Shown in pieces: positions 6,236 through 13,994 of a DNA stretch of 14,725 bases; the first letter of the stretch is position 1, and each line of letters starts with the position of its first letter. This DNA is from Campylobacteraceae bacterium. GTDB lineage: Bacteria > Campylobacterota > Campylobacteria > Campylobacterales > Sulfurospirillaceae. Where the stretch lies: positions 1-14,725 of the forward strand of contig JALUXQ010000086.1 of assembly GCA_027013265.1 (NCBI GenBank), written 5' to 3'. The position numbers and the translations under genes were made by a program. The notes beneath the pieces were generated by a model. The model saw only the letters and a program-made list of their open reading frames with translations, was not told the DNA's origin and did not search any database.

Positions 6236-6715
6236 TTATGTGTTTTCGAGGTTTAGAAGATACTCTTTTATATCAAGTCCACTTGCATAACCAGTCAATT
6301 TCCCAGATTTTCCGATAACCCTATGACATGGGATGATGATAGATATAGGATTTGCCCCATTTGCCCCACCAATCGCCCTTACTGCTTTTGGACTTCCTAT
6401 GTTTTCTGCTTGCGTTGCGTAGCTTATAGTTTTGCCATATGGGATATTTAACAGTGCTCTCCACGCTTTTTTTTGAAAATCTGTTCCTTCAAAAAAGATA
6501 GGAATATTAAATGTTCTTCTTCTTTTTGCAAAATACTCCTCTAGTTGTCGTTTGGTTTTTTCTAAAATAGGGTGATTTTTCTCTATAGTTTCTCCAAATT
6601 TACTCTTATATTTATCCCAATTTCTACTACTTACTAAAACTCTCAAATATCGTGTATCTGTTGCTATATGGATATCTCCTATTGGAGATTTTATAATTTG
6701 ATAGTGTAAAATCAT
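6236..6715 (-). CDS. ogt: Methylated-DNA--[protein]-cysteine S-methyltransferase
   Basis: This 159-residue suicide repair protein takes the alkyl group from O6-methylguanine (or O4-methylthymine) onto a cysteine. The active-site motif IIPCHRVIG places the acceptor at Cys130. The helix-turn-helix region with its Arg finger is AENIGSPKAVRAIGGANGANP near 103-123, and FQKKAWRALLNIPYGKTISY precedes it, as usual. The N-terminal half is short and lacks the Ada regulatory domain. It is the first gene of the minus-strand operon, with a TATAAT at 6734-6739 upstream and only a weak AAGG ribosome binding site before the ATG at 6713-6715. Symbol ogt is used; the name 'mgt' would fit equally. Confidence 0.94.
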   Translation of the reverse strand: MILHYQIIKSPIGDIHIATDTRYLRVLVSSRNWDKYKSKFGETIEKNHPILEKTKRQLEEYFAKRRRTFNIPIFFEGTDFQKKAWRALLNIPYGKTISYATQAENIGSPKAVRAIGGANGANPISIIIPCHRVIGKSGKLTGYASGLDIKEYLLNLENT

Positions 6716-6733
6716 CTTAGACCTTTTTTCATA

Positions 6734-6739
6734 ATTATA
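6734..6739 (-). promoter_or_regulatory. Probable -10 element for the ogt operon
   Basis: On the minus strand this reads TATAAT, a perfect -10 hexamer, in the 93-base divergent region between ogt and ksgA. It would start transcription about 12 bases before the ogt ATG. No good -35 is seen, as is common for the main sigma factor of Campylobacterota. On the plus strand, TATAAG at 6763-6768 is a weaker -10 candidate for the ksgA operon, whose ATG has AAAGGTGA immediately upstream. Confidence 0.45.
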
Positions 6740-6808
6740 TCATTTTAAAGGACTAATAAACTTATAAGTAAATTAAAGATAACATGAGACAAATTTAAAG
6801 GTGAAGGT

Positions 6809-7621
6809 ATGTCAAAAATTGAGGCTAAAAAGAGATTTGGTCAAAATTTTTTAAAAGATACTTCTGTTTTAAATAAAATCATCCAATCGATGCCCAAAAA
6901 CGATCTTTTGCTCGTTGAAATTGGACCTGGCTTAGGTGATTTGACGCAAATGCTCTTGAGAGTGAAACCCTTAAGAGCTTATGAGGTCGATAGAGACTTA
7001 TGCGTTCATTTGAGAGAAAAATTTTCCAAAGAGATAGAAAAAAAACAGTTAAAATTAGAACAAACTGATGTTTTGGAGTGTTTTGAAAAGGGTTCACTTG
7101 ACAAGGAACCCTATAATTTAGTTGCAAATTTACCATATTATATAGCAACGAAGATTATCCTCGAAGCATTAGAAGACGAGAAGTGTAATTCCATGACTGT
7201 TATGGTGCAAAAAGAGGTTGCATTGAAGTTTTCTGCTCCCGTAAAAACAAAAGAGTTTACCTCTTTGGCGATACTCTCTCAAAGTATAGCAGATGTAGAG
7301 TTGCTGTTTGATGTGCCATCTAGCTCATTTGAGCCGGCACCAAAAGTGACTTCATCTATTTTGAAAATTGTAAAAAAAAGAGAATTTATAAAGGGTGCTA
7401 GAGCACTATTTGAGAGCGAAAAAGATTTTATAGGATTTAAAAAGTATCTTAGGATCTCTTTTGCTAGTCCTAGAAAAACTTGGGCAAAAAATATATCTTC
7501 AATTTACAATAAAGATTTTGCTAAAAAGTTGTTAAAAAAAATGAATATAACGACCAATACAAGACCTCATGAGCTAAGCGTCACAGATCATCTTAATTTA
7601 TATAAAGAGATTGCTCTTTAA
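6809..7621 (+). CDS. ksgA: 16S rRNA (adenine1518-N6/adenine1519-N6)-dimethyltransferase
   Basis: This 270-residue KsgA/Dim1-family enzyme dimethylates two adjacent adenines in helix 45 of 16S rRNA during late 30S assembly. Seen in order: RFGQNFLKD (residues 9-17), the SAM-binding motif EIGPGLGDLT (37-46), the acidic residue in YEVDRDL, and the catalytic motif NLPYYI (107-112). The C-terminal helical domain carries RISFASPRKTWAKNI, the usual RNA-contact region. The length is normal. It is the first gene of the plus-strand operon, with AAAGGTGA before the ATG. rnj starts 15 bases after its stop. Confidence 0.97.
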   Translation: MSKIEAKKRFGQNFLKDTSVLNKIIQSMPKNDLLLVEIGPGLGDLTQMLLRVKPLRAYEVDRDLCVHLREKFSKEIEKKQLKLEQTDVLECFEKGSLDKEPYNLVANLPYYIATKIILEALEDEKCNSMTVMVQKEVALKFSAPVKTKEFTSLAILSQSIADVELLFDVPSSSFEPAPKVTSSILKIVKKREFIKGARALFESEKDFIGFKKYLRISFASPRKTWAKNISSIYNKDFAKKLLKKMNITTNTRPHELSVTDHLNLYKEIAL

Positions 7622-7636
7622 AATTAAGGTAAAAAT

Positions 7637-9553
7637 ATGCAAGAAAACAAGAAGAACAGTTCTGGTCAAAAACCAGTAAAACAAAAAGCACAAAGTAGTG
7701 CAGGAGATAAACAGGGACAAGCGAAAAAGCAAAATCCAAACAGGCAAAATAGAAAAAGAAAAAGTGCCAAAAATCAACCAAGCGTACTAGAGGGCAATGA
7801 AAAATGGCAAAAAGATATGCAAAATGCCATAGAAGCAAATCATAAGATACACAAAGATAGGCTAGAAAAATTCTCTCTTTTAAACAATAACACAAAAGCA
7901 AAGCTAAAAATCACCCCTCTTGGAGGACTTGGTGAAATTGGCGGAAATATAACCGTTATAGAGACAGATACAAGTGCTATCATAGTAGATGTTGGTATGA
8001 GTTTTCCAACTGACGATATGCACGGAGTCGATATCCTAATCCCAGACTTTACATACTTAAGACAGATAAAAAAGAAGATAAAAGCCATCGTCATCACTCA
8101 TGCTCATGAAGACCATATAGGTGCAGTTGCTTATCTATTCAAAGAGATGCAGTTCCCTATATATGCGACTCCTTTGCCCCTTGGGATGCTCTCAAATAAG
8201 TTTGAAGAGCATGGCCTAAAGCAGTATAGAAAGCTTTTTCGCCCAGTAGAGAAGAGAAAAGTATATACAATAGGCGACATAAAAGTTGAGTGGATGCACA
8301 TAACCCACTCTATCATAGATGCTTCATCTTTGGCAATCACAACCGAAGCTGGAACTATCATCCATACGGGTGATTTTAAGATAGACCATACACCAATAGA
8401 TGGATATGTGACCGATTTAAACAGATTTGCAGAGTATGGTGAAAAAGGTGTTTTGTGTCTGTTAAGCGATAGCACAAATTCACACAAAGAGGGTATAACC
8501 AGAAGCGAAAGCACTGTTGGAAAGACATTTGATTATATCTTTTCAAAGTCAAAAGGCAGAGTCATCATGTCAACTTTTTCTTCAAATATCCATAGAGTCT
8601 ATCAAGCTATCAGTTATGGATTAAGACACAATAGAAAAGTGTGCGTCATAGGAAGATCTATGGAGAGAAATCTCTTTACCGCTATTGATTTAGGGTATAT
8701 AGATCTTGATAAAAGTATCTTTATCGATCCGCACGAAGTCAATAAACACAATGATAAAGAGGTTCTGATAGTCACCACAGGCTCTCAAGGTGAGACAATG
8801 GCTGCACTTTACAGAATGGCAACGGATGAGCACAGGCATATAAAGATAAAAACAAGCGATCAGATAATAATATCTGCAAAAGCAATTCCAGGCAACGAAG
8901 GAAGTGTTTCAAAGGTACTTAACTTCTTGATAAAAAGCGGTGCAAGTGTGGCTTATCAGGATTTTAGCGAGATACATGTCAGCGGTCATGCTGCACAAGA
9001 AGAGCAAAAGTTGATACTAAGACTCGTAAAACCAAAGTTCTTTTTACCAGTTCATGGAGAGTACAATCATGTCGCTAGACATAAAGAGACAGCTATAAAA
9101 TGTGGAATTCCAGCTAAGAATATACTTCTTATGAGCGATGGTGATCAGATAGAAGTTTGTCCAAAATATATCAAAAAGGTCAAATCAGTCAAAACAGGAA
9201 AAGTTTTTGTCGATAATCAAGCAAATGAAAAGATAGCAAATGATGTAGTGATAGACAGACAAAAGATGGCTGAAGCAGGGCTTGTGATGGTTGTAGCTCA
9301 GGTGAATCTAAATGAGCAAAAACTAGCAGGCAGACCAAGAGTAGTGAGTTATGGTTTGGTTTCAGACAAAGATGACAGAAAATTTTCGCAGGAGATGGAG
9401 GGCGTTATAGACCAGTTTACTATAAATGCAAAAAAAGAGCTTTTCCAAAACAAAAGAGCTCTTGAAAATGAGCTTAGACAGGTTCTTAGAAAACATATAT
9501 ACAGAAAAATGAAAAAATATCCAACTATTGTTCCGACAATATTTATGATGTAA
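7637..9553 (+). CDS. rnj: Ribonuclease J with basic N-terminal extension
   Basis: This 638-residue metallo-beta-lactamase/beta-CASP enzyme has 5'-3' exonuclease and endonuclease activity in RNA decay and rRNA maturation. The core begins with ITPLGGLGEIGGN near residue 92; the zinc motif HAHEDH is at 155-160. Further ligands and beta-CASP motifs follow in HTGDFKID, LLSDSTNS, STFSSNIHR, GSQGE and HVSGHA, and FFLPVHGEY lies near the core's end. The C-terminal domain follows. About 85-90 residues precede the core and are rich in Lys, Gln, Asn, Arg and Ser, low in complexity and probably disordered. H. pylori RNase J also has an N-terminal extension and works with the helicase RhpA (family knowledge). 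It sits between ksgA and kdsD, 11 bases before the latter. Confidence 0.96.
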   Translation: MQENKKNSSGQKPVKQKAQSSAGDKQGQAKKQNPNRQNRKRKSAKNQPSVLEGNEKWQKDMQNAIEANHKIHKDRLEKFSLLNNNTKAKLKITPLGGLGEIGGNITVIETDTSAIIVDVGMSFPTDDMHGVDILIPDFTYLRQIKKKIKAIVITHAHEDHIGAVAYLFKEMQFPIYATPLPLGMLSNKFEEHGLKQYRKLFRPVEKRKVYTIGDIKVEWMHITHSIIDASSLAITTEAGTIIHTGDFKIDHTPIDGYVTDLNRFAEYGEKGVLCLLSDSTNSHKEGITRSESTVGKTFDYIFSKSKGRVIMSTFSSNIHRVYQAISYGLRHNRKVCVIGRSMERNLFTAIDLGYIDLDKSIFIDPHEVNKHNDKEVLIVTTGSQGETMAALYRMATDEHRHIKIKTSDQIIISAKAIPGNEGSVSKVLNFLIKSGASVAYQDFSEIHVSGHAAQEEQKLILRLVKPKFFLPVHGEYNHVARHKETAIKCGIPAKNILLMSDGDQIEVCPKYIKKVKSVKTGKVFVDNQANEKIANDVVIDRQKMAEAGLVMVVAQVNLNEQKLAGRPRVVSYGLVSDKDDRKFSQEMEGVIDQFTINAKKELFQNKRALENELRQVLRKHIYRKMKKYPTIVPTIFMM

Positions 9554-9564
9554 GGTTAAAAAAT

Positions 9565-10527
9565 ATGGATTTTAAAGATATAGCTAGAGATGTTCTTAGG
9601 CTAGAAGCTAAAGAGCTACTTGATGCAGCTGAGACGATAGACGATGAAATTAATAGAGCGACAGAGCTAATAGCTGGTATAAAAGGCAAGCTTATTATAA
9701 CAGGTGTTGGGAAGAGTGGCTTAATCGGAGCAAAGATAGCAGCGACAATGGCGAGCACAGGAACGAGTAGTTTTTTTATACACCCGACTGAAGCACTTCA
9801 TGGTGATTTGGGAATGATAGGCAAAGATGATGCAGTTTTGGCTATTAGCTACAGCGGAGAGAGTGAAGAGTTGATAAAGATACTGCCTCACATAAAGAGA
9901 TTTGATATACCTCTGCTAGCGATGGCCAAGAACAAAGACTCAGCACTTGGGAGATATGCAGATGTTTTTCTATCTATTAATGTCTCAAAAGAGGCTTGTC
10001 CACTCGATGTTGCTCCAACAACTTCAACAACTCTAACTCTAGCGATGGGAGATGCAATCTCAGTTTGCCTGATGAAGAGAAAAAACTTTCAAAAAGAGGA
10101 TTTTGCATCATTTCATCCAGGTGGAAGTTTAGGTAAAAAACTCTTTGTTAAAGTTAAAGACTTGATGCATACAAAAAGTTTGCCTATCGTTCAAGCCAAT
10201 TCAAGCCTAAAAGAGGCTATAGTTACCATGAGCGAGGGAATGCTTGGAAATGTTCTTATCGAAGATGGTGATGGTAAACTGTTGGCGATACTTAGCGATG
10301 GAGACTTGCGGAGGGCTATCATGCGAGATGATTTTTGCTTGGAAGCCAAAGCGATTGATTTTGCTACGAAGAGTCCAAAAGTATTAGAGGGAGAAAATAC
10401 ACTAGCTAGTGATGCACTCTCTTTTGTAGAGTCCTACAAGATACAGTTGATAGCCGTCATTGATAAAAATAGACGAGTCATAGGTGTTCTGCATATCCAT
10501 GATTTGATAGAGGCGGGTATAAAATAG
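9565..10527 (+). CDS. kdsD: D-arabinose 5-phosphate isomerase (KpsF/GutQ family)
   Basis: This 320-residue enzyme interconverts ribulose 5-phosphate and arabinose 5-phosphate, the first step toward KDO for lipopolysaccharide. The SIS domain occupies about residues 35-175, with GVGKSGLIG (47-55), HPTEALHGDLGM (73-84) and AISYSGESEEL (93-103). FHPGGSLGKKL near 188-198 is the family signature. Two CBS domains follow (about 205-320), containing EDGDGKLLAILSDGDLRRA and VIDKNRRVIGVLHIHDLIEA. The length equals the usual 320-330. Its stop shares one base with the GTG start of rluB (TAGTG). The same order after rnj is recalled from H. pylori (HP1430-HP1429), though there the strand is reversed on the map. 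Confidence 0.95.
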   Translation: MDFKDIARDVLRLEAKELLDAAETIDDEINRATELIAGIKGKLIITGVGKSGLIGAKIAATMASTGTSSFFIHPTEALHGDLGMIGKDDAVLAISYSGESEELIKILPHIKRFDIPLLAMAKNKDSALGRYADVFLSINVSKEACPLDVAPTTSTTLTLAMGDAISVCLMKRKNFQKEDFASFHPGGSLGKKLFVKVKDLMHTKSLPIVQANSSLKEAIVTMSEGMLGNVLIEDGDGKLLAILSDGDLRRAIMRDDFCLEAKAIDFATKSPKVLEGENTLASDALSFVESYKIQLIAVIDKNRRVIGVLHIHDLIEAGIK

Positions 10528-11309
10528 TGGAACCAATCAGATTAAATAAGATGATATCTCACAACACAAGATACTCAAGAAGAGAGGCAGATAAGCTGAT
10601 TCAAGATGGCCAAGTGAGTGTCAATGGAGAGGTTGTGACAGATTTGTCAACCAAAGTAACTTATGAAGATAAAATACGAATAAAAGATAGAAGTTTATAT
10701 AAAAAGAGCAAATATTCAGTTATCGCTTACCATAAACAAAAAGGTGAGCTTGTTAGTAAAAAAGATGATAGAGGAAGAAAGACGATATATGACACACTTC
10801 CTTCAAAATTTTCACACTTTATGAGTGTAGGAAGGCTTGATTTTACTAGCGAAGGGTTGTTGTTGCTTAGTGATGCAGCGGATATTGTGTCTGCATTGAT
10901 GCATGGTGATTTGGAGAGAGTTTACTATGTGAAGATAAAGGGGGCGGTCACAAAACAGATGGAGATAGCTATGCAAGAGGGTCTGTACCTTGAAGATGCG
11001 AGCAAGGGCGGACATGAGATGAGCAGAGTAAGGTCTATGGAGTTTGCTCCTTTTTTAAACTATCGAATCATAAAAAACAGACCAACATACTCAACTATCA
11101 AAGTGACCATAAATGAAGGCAAAAATAGAGAGCTTAGAAGGTTTTTTGGATACTTTGATGCAGATGTTGTAGGGCTCAAAAGAGTAAGCTATGGAAAGAT
11201 AGATTTGGATATGCTAAAGCCTGGAAAACATAGATTTTTAACAAATACAGAGTATGACGCTCTTAGAGATTATCTGGCATACACAAAGAAAGAGAAAGTG
11301 CAAGATTGA
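10527..11309 (+). CDS. rluB: 23S rRNA pseudouridine synthase, RsuA/RluB/RluE/RluF family
   Basis: This 260-residue protein has an N-terminal S4 RNA-binding domain (about residues 3-60, IRLNKMISHNTRYSRREADK) and a catalytic domain with VGRLDFTSEGLLLLS at 101-115, where Asp105 is the expected nucleophile. NEGKNRELRRFFG near 194-206 is the second family block. RluB makes pseudouridine 2605 of 23S rRNA in E. coli; the assignment among RluB, RluE and RluF is by overall similarity and not certain. It starts with GTG overlapping the last base of the kdsD stop, and its TGA lies within the TTGA that starts rarA, so translation of all three is likely coupled. Confidence 0.9.
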   Translation: MEPIRLNKMISHNTRYSRREADKLIQDGQVSVNGEVVTDLSTKVTYEDKIRIKDRSLYKKSKYSVIAYHKQKGELVSKKDDRGRKTIYDTLPSKFSHFMSVGRLDFTSEGLLLLSDAADIVSALMHGDLERVYYVKIKGAVTKQMEIAMQEGLYLEDASKGGHEMSRVRSMEFAPFLNYRIIKNRPTYSTIKVTINEGKNRELRRFFGYFDADVVGLKRVSYGKIDLDMLKPGKHRFLTNTEYDALRDYLAYTKKEKVQD

Positions 11310-12508
11310 TAGAAAATCTAGCTCTGTTTTTTAGACCAAAAAGTATAGAAGAGATGTGCGGACAAAAGCATTTGTGTGCCAAAGACGCACCTTTTAGAAA
11401 GTTGCTGGAGAAACAGAGTATATCCCACAGTATATTTTTTGGGCCAGCAGGAGTTGGTAAAACAACTCTTGCTAGGATTATATCAGCTCACTTAAAGTTG
11501 CCATTTTATGAGATGGATGCAACAAATATAAGAGTTGAAGAGATACGAAATATACTCAAAAATCATAAAAATTCCCTACTTAAACCACTTATATTTATAG
11601 ATGAGGTGCATAGACTTTCAAAGACTCAACAAGAGGTACTTTTGGTGCCTATGGAGAGAAGGGAAGCTATCATCATAGGAGCTAGCACTGAAAATCCATA
11701 CTTTTCACTAACTAGTGGCATAAGGTCAAGGTCTATGCTGTTTGAGTTTTTTCCTCTAAAAGATGAAGACTTAGAGGAGGTATTGCAAAAGGTTGGGCAA
11801 GAGTTGGATTTTTCTATTGAAGAAGATGCAAAAAGGTACCTTATAAGCTCGTCTTCGGGAGATGTTCGCTCCATGCTAAATCTTTTGGAATTTGCTGTGA
11901 AGAGTGATACAAGTATAGATATCAAAACATTAAAAGCATTAAGACCTACTGTTTTAAAAGATGGGGTCAATTCAAATGAGACACATTTTGACCTTGTGAG
12001 CGCCATGATAAAAAGTGTGCGAGGCAGTGACATAGACGCAGGGCTTTACTATTTGGCAAGGCTAATAGATGGTGGTGAGAGTGCAGATTTTATAGCTCGT
12101 CGTTTGGTGATACTTTCAAGTGAAGATATAGGAAATGCAAATCCAAATGCTCTAAATATAGCTAATAGTTGTCTGCAAAGTGTCAGCAAAATAGGCTTTC
12201 CTGAAGCTAGGATTATACTTTCACAAACCCTGATATATCTTGCAAGCAGTCCAAAATCAAACAGTGCATACAAAGCGATAAACAGTGCACAAAAATATGT
12301 GGAACAAAACAGAGCGTTAAAAATCCCAAAGTATTTAACAAAACTAGGTGCGAAAGATTACAAATATCCTCACTCAAGCGGTGGTTGGGTAGAGCAGAGA
12401 TATTTAGAGACTGATCTAAGGTTTTACGAAAGCTCACATGTGGGTTTTGAAAAAACTTTAGATGAGTGGCTAGAGAAGATAAAAAGCAAGTCTAGCAAAA
12501 AGGAATAA
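11306..12508 (+). CDS. rarA: Replication-associated recombination protein A (MgsA/RarA AAA+ ATPase)
   Basis: This 400-residue AAA+ protein of the RarA/MgsA/WRNIP1 family acts at stalled replication forks with SSB. Walker A GPAGVGKTT is near residues 46-54, Walker B LIFIDEVHRL near 95-104, and sensor 1 in GASTENPYFS near 126-135, followed by the arginine-finger region SGIRSRSM. The C-terminal half holds the tetramerisation region with SSEDIGNANPNAL and the family tail YKYPHSSGGWVEQRYL. The start is TTG at 11306-11308 (TTGA overlap with rluB), which yields an N-terminus aligned with homologues (LALFFRPKSIEEMCGQ); no ATG occurs before residue 17. hemY follows 4 bases after the stop. Confidence 0.94.
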   Translation: MIENLALFFRPKSIEEMCGQKHLCAKDAPFRKLLEKQSISHSIFFGPAGVGKTTLARIISAHLKLPFYEMDATNIRVEEIRNILKNHKNSLLKPLIFIDEVHRLSKTQQEVLLVPMERREAIIIGASTENPYFSLTSGIRSRSMLFEFFPLKDEDLEEVLQKVGQELDFSIEEDAKRYLISSSSGDVRSMLNLLEFAVKSDTSIDIKTLKALRPTVLKDGVNSNETHFDLVSAMIKSVRGSDIDAGLYYLARLIDGGESADFIARRLVILSSEDIGNANPNALNIANSCLQSVSKIGFPEARIILSQTLIYLASSPKSNSAYKAINSAQKYVEQNRALKIPKYLTKLGAKDYKYPHSSGGWVEQRYLETDLRFYESSHVGFEKTLDEWLEKIKSKSSKKE

Positions 12509-12512
12509 CAAG

Positions 12513-13847
12513 ATGAAGATTGCTATCATAGGTGGTGGAATTAGTGGTTTAAGCACAGCATTTTATATAAAACAGTCCAAACCAGATGTGAAAATCACAC
12601 TTTTTGAAAAAGAGAGTTCACTTGGCGGTAAGATGATGACAAAAAATATAGAGGGATTTTTGTTTGAAGAGGGAAGTAATGGTTTTTTATCAAATAAGCC
12701 TGATACTCTAGAGCTTGTGAAGCAAAGTGGCAGTGAAGAGTTGCTCCTAAGAAGCAGTGATGAAGCACGAGTGAGATACATATACAAAGATGCACTTCAC
12801 CAACTCCCCGAATCAGCAGGAGCTTTTCTGAAGACTCCACTATTGTCGTTTTTTGGAAAATTGAGGGTAGCTGCTGAGGTTTTTATTAGAGCGAAAAAAG
12901 ATGATAGTGATGAAACGCTGCAATCTTTTGGATATAGAAGAGTAGGGCGTGAGATGACAGATGCTTTTCTAGATCCCATGGTTGCAGGCATATTTGCATC
13001 TGCTCCAGATAAAATATCTGTAAATGCAGCTTTCCCAGCAGTAGTTAAACTAGAAAAAGAGTATGGCGGTTTGTTTAAAGGCATGATAAAGAAAAAGAAA
13101 AAAGATGCAGGACCAGGTGGAGTCTTGATGAGCTTCAAAGGTGGAGTTAGTGCTTTTATAGACTCACTTGCTAAGTCTATTGATATAGAGATAAAGACAG
13201 ATACCCCAGTAAAATCTTTAAAAAAAAGTAAAGATAAATACCTCTTGAACACGCAAGATGAGACTAGTGAGTTTGATATGGTTATTCTTTCGACTCCAGC
13301 ATTCCAAAGTGCTAAGATTTTAAACGGCATAGATGCCAAGTTGTCTGAGATGCTAGATGATATAGAGTATTCACCTATAAGCGTTGTTGGATTGGGCTAC
13401 AATGAGCTTTCTCATAAGCTTGATGGTTTTGGTCTCTTAGCAACAAGTTCGGCTAAAAAAGATGTTTTAGGAGTGTTGTGGGATAGTTCTATCTTCACAG
13501 ATCGAGCACCAAAAGGCAAAAAAGCACTTCGGGTTATGATAGGTGGTCAAAGAAGCCCAGAGTTAGCACTAAAAAGTGAAGAAGAGCTAAAAGAGATAGC
13601 CATAAAAGGCGTAAATGAGACGATGGGTATAGAGGAGTTGCCTAGTTTTGTTTATGTAAAAAGATGGAAAAAAGGAATTCCAAACTATAGGGTAGGGCAC
13701 TTAGAGAAGATGGATAAACTATTCAGTAAGCTCAAAGAGCACAAAGGTCTGTATTTAAGCTCAAATGCCTACTTTGGGGTAGGGCTAAATGACTGTATCA
13801 GCAACTCAAGAAAAGTTGCAAGCGAAGCCATAAGAAGTATAAGCTAG
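12513..13847 (+). CDS. hemY: Protoporphyrinogen oxidase, HemY type (oxygen-dependent FAD enzyme)
   Basis: This 444-residue flavoprotein of the amine-oxidase-like superfamily oxidises protoporphyrinogen IX to protoporphyrin IX (or coproporphyrinogen III in the coproporphyrin branch), the penultimate stage of haem synthesis. The dinucleotide-binding motif GGGISGLSTAFYI is at 7-19, followed by ITLFEKESSLGGKM (28-41) and EEGSNGF. LDPMVAGIFASAPDKIS near 154-170 is the family block before the substrate domain. The C-terminal FAD motif is AYFGVGLNDCISNSRKVA near 419-436. AAGGA lies about 8 bases before the ATG. It is the last gene of the operon; no clear intrinsic terminator follows. It is sometimes named hemG in databases. 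Other FAD-dependent desaturases are a less likely alternative. Confidence 0.88.
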   Translation: MKIAIIGGGISGLSTAFYIKQSKPDVKITLFEKESSLGGKMMTKNIEGFLFEEGSNGFLSNKPDTLELVKQSGSEELLLRSSDEARVRYIYKDALHQLPESAGAFLKTPLLSFFGKLRVAAEVFIRAKKDDSDETLQSFGYRRVGREMTDAFLDPMVAGIFASAPDKISVNAAFPAVVKLEKEYGGLFKGMIKKKKKDAGPGGVLMSFKGGVSAFIDSLAKSIDIEIKTDTPVKSLKKSKDKYLLNTQDETSEFDMVILSTPAFQSAKILNGIDAKLSEMLDDIEYSPISVVGLGYNELSHKLDGFGLLATSSAKKDVLGVLWDSSIFTDRAPKGKKALRVMIGGQRSPELALKSEEELKEIAIKGVNETMGIEELPSFVYVKRWKKGIPNYRVGHLEKMDKLFSKLKEHKGLYLSSNAYFGVGLNDCISNSRKVASEAIRSIS

Positions 13848-13882
13848 AAAGTCTTATTTTGACCGATAATTGATAATTTAGG

Positions 13883-13967
13883 TTAATAAATATTAATAGT
13901 CGAACGCAAAAGCTTAATAAAATTTAACAAAAACTTAAACATAACTTAATAAATTAAATTATACAAT
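13883..13967 (+). promoter_or_regulatory. Porin upstream region: three phased TTAATAAA repeats and candidate -10
   Basis: The 147-base gap between hemY and the porin gene is extremely AT-rich. TTAATAAA occurs at 13883-13890, 13914-13921 and 13946-13953, spaced 31 and 32 bases apart, about three helical turns. TACAAT at 13962-13967 (within TATACAAT) is a plausible -10 and would start the transcript near 13974. AACTTAA is also repeated at 13932 and 13943, one turn apart. A regulator may bind here, but AT-rich promoters of this group show T-rich periodicity anyway. Confidence 0.35.
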
Positions 13968-13994
13968 TATTACAAAACTATATGAGGAGTTATT

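Noticed and set aside
6674..6689. Hairpin ATCTCC-TATT-GGAGAT early in ogt
   Set aside because: Only six pairs, inside coding sequence for the usual SPIGDI motif, with no U-run; probably incidental.
12797..13339. Minus-strand open frame of 180 codons opposite hemY
   Set aside because: Ser/Leu/Phe-rich antisense shadow with no ribosome site or recognisable domain; the plus-strand HemY motifs are clear. The same applies to other antisense frames such as 2475-2852, 8131-8514 and 11626-12033.
13848..13882. Intrinsic terminator after hemY
   Set aside because: Only a weak ACC/GGT pairing with AT-rich interior and no convincing U-run after a stable stem.
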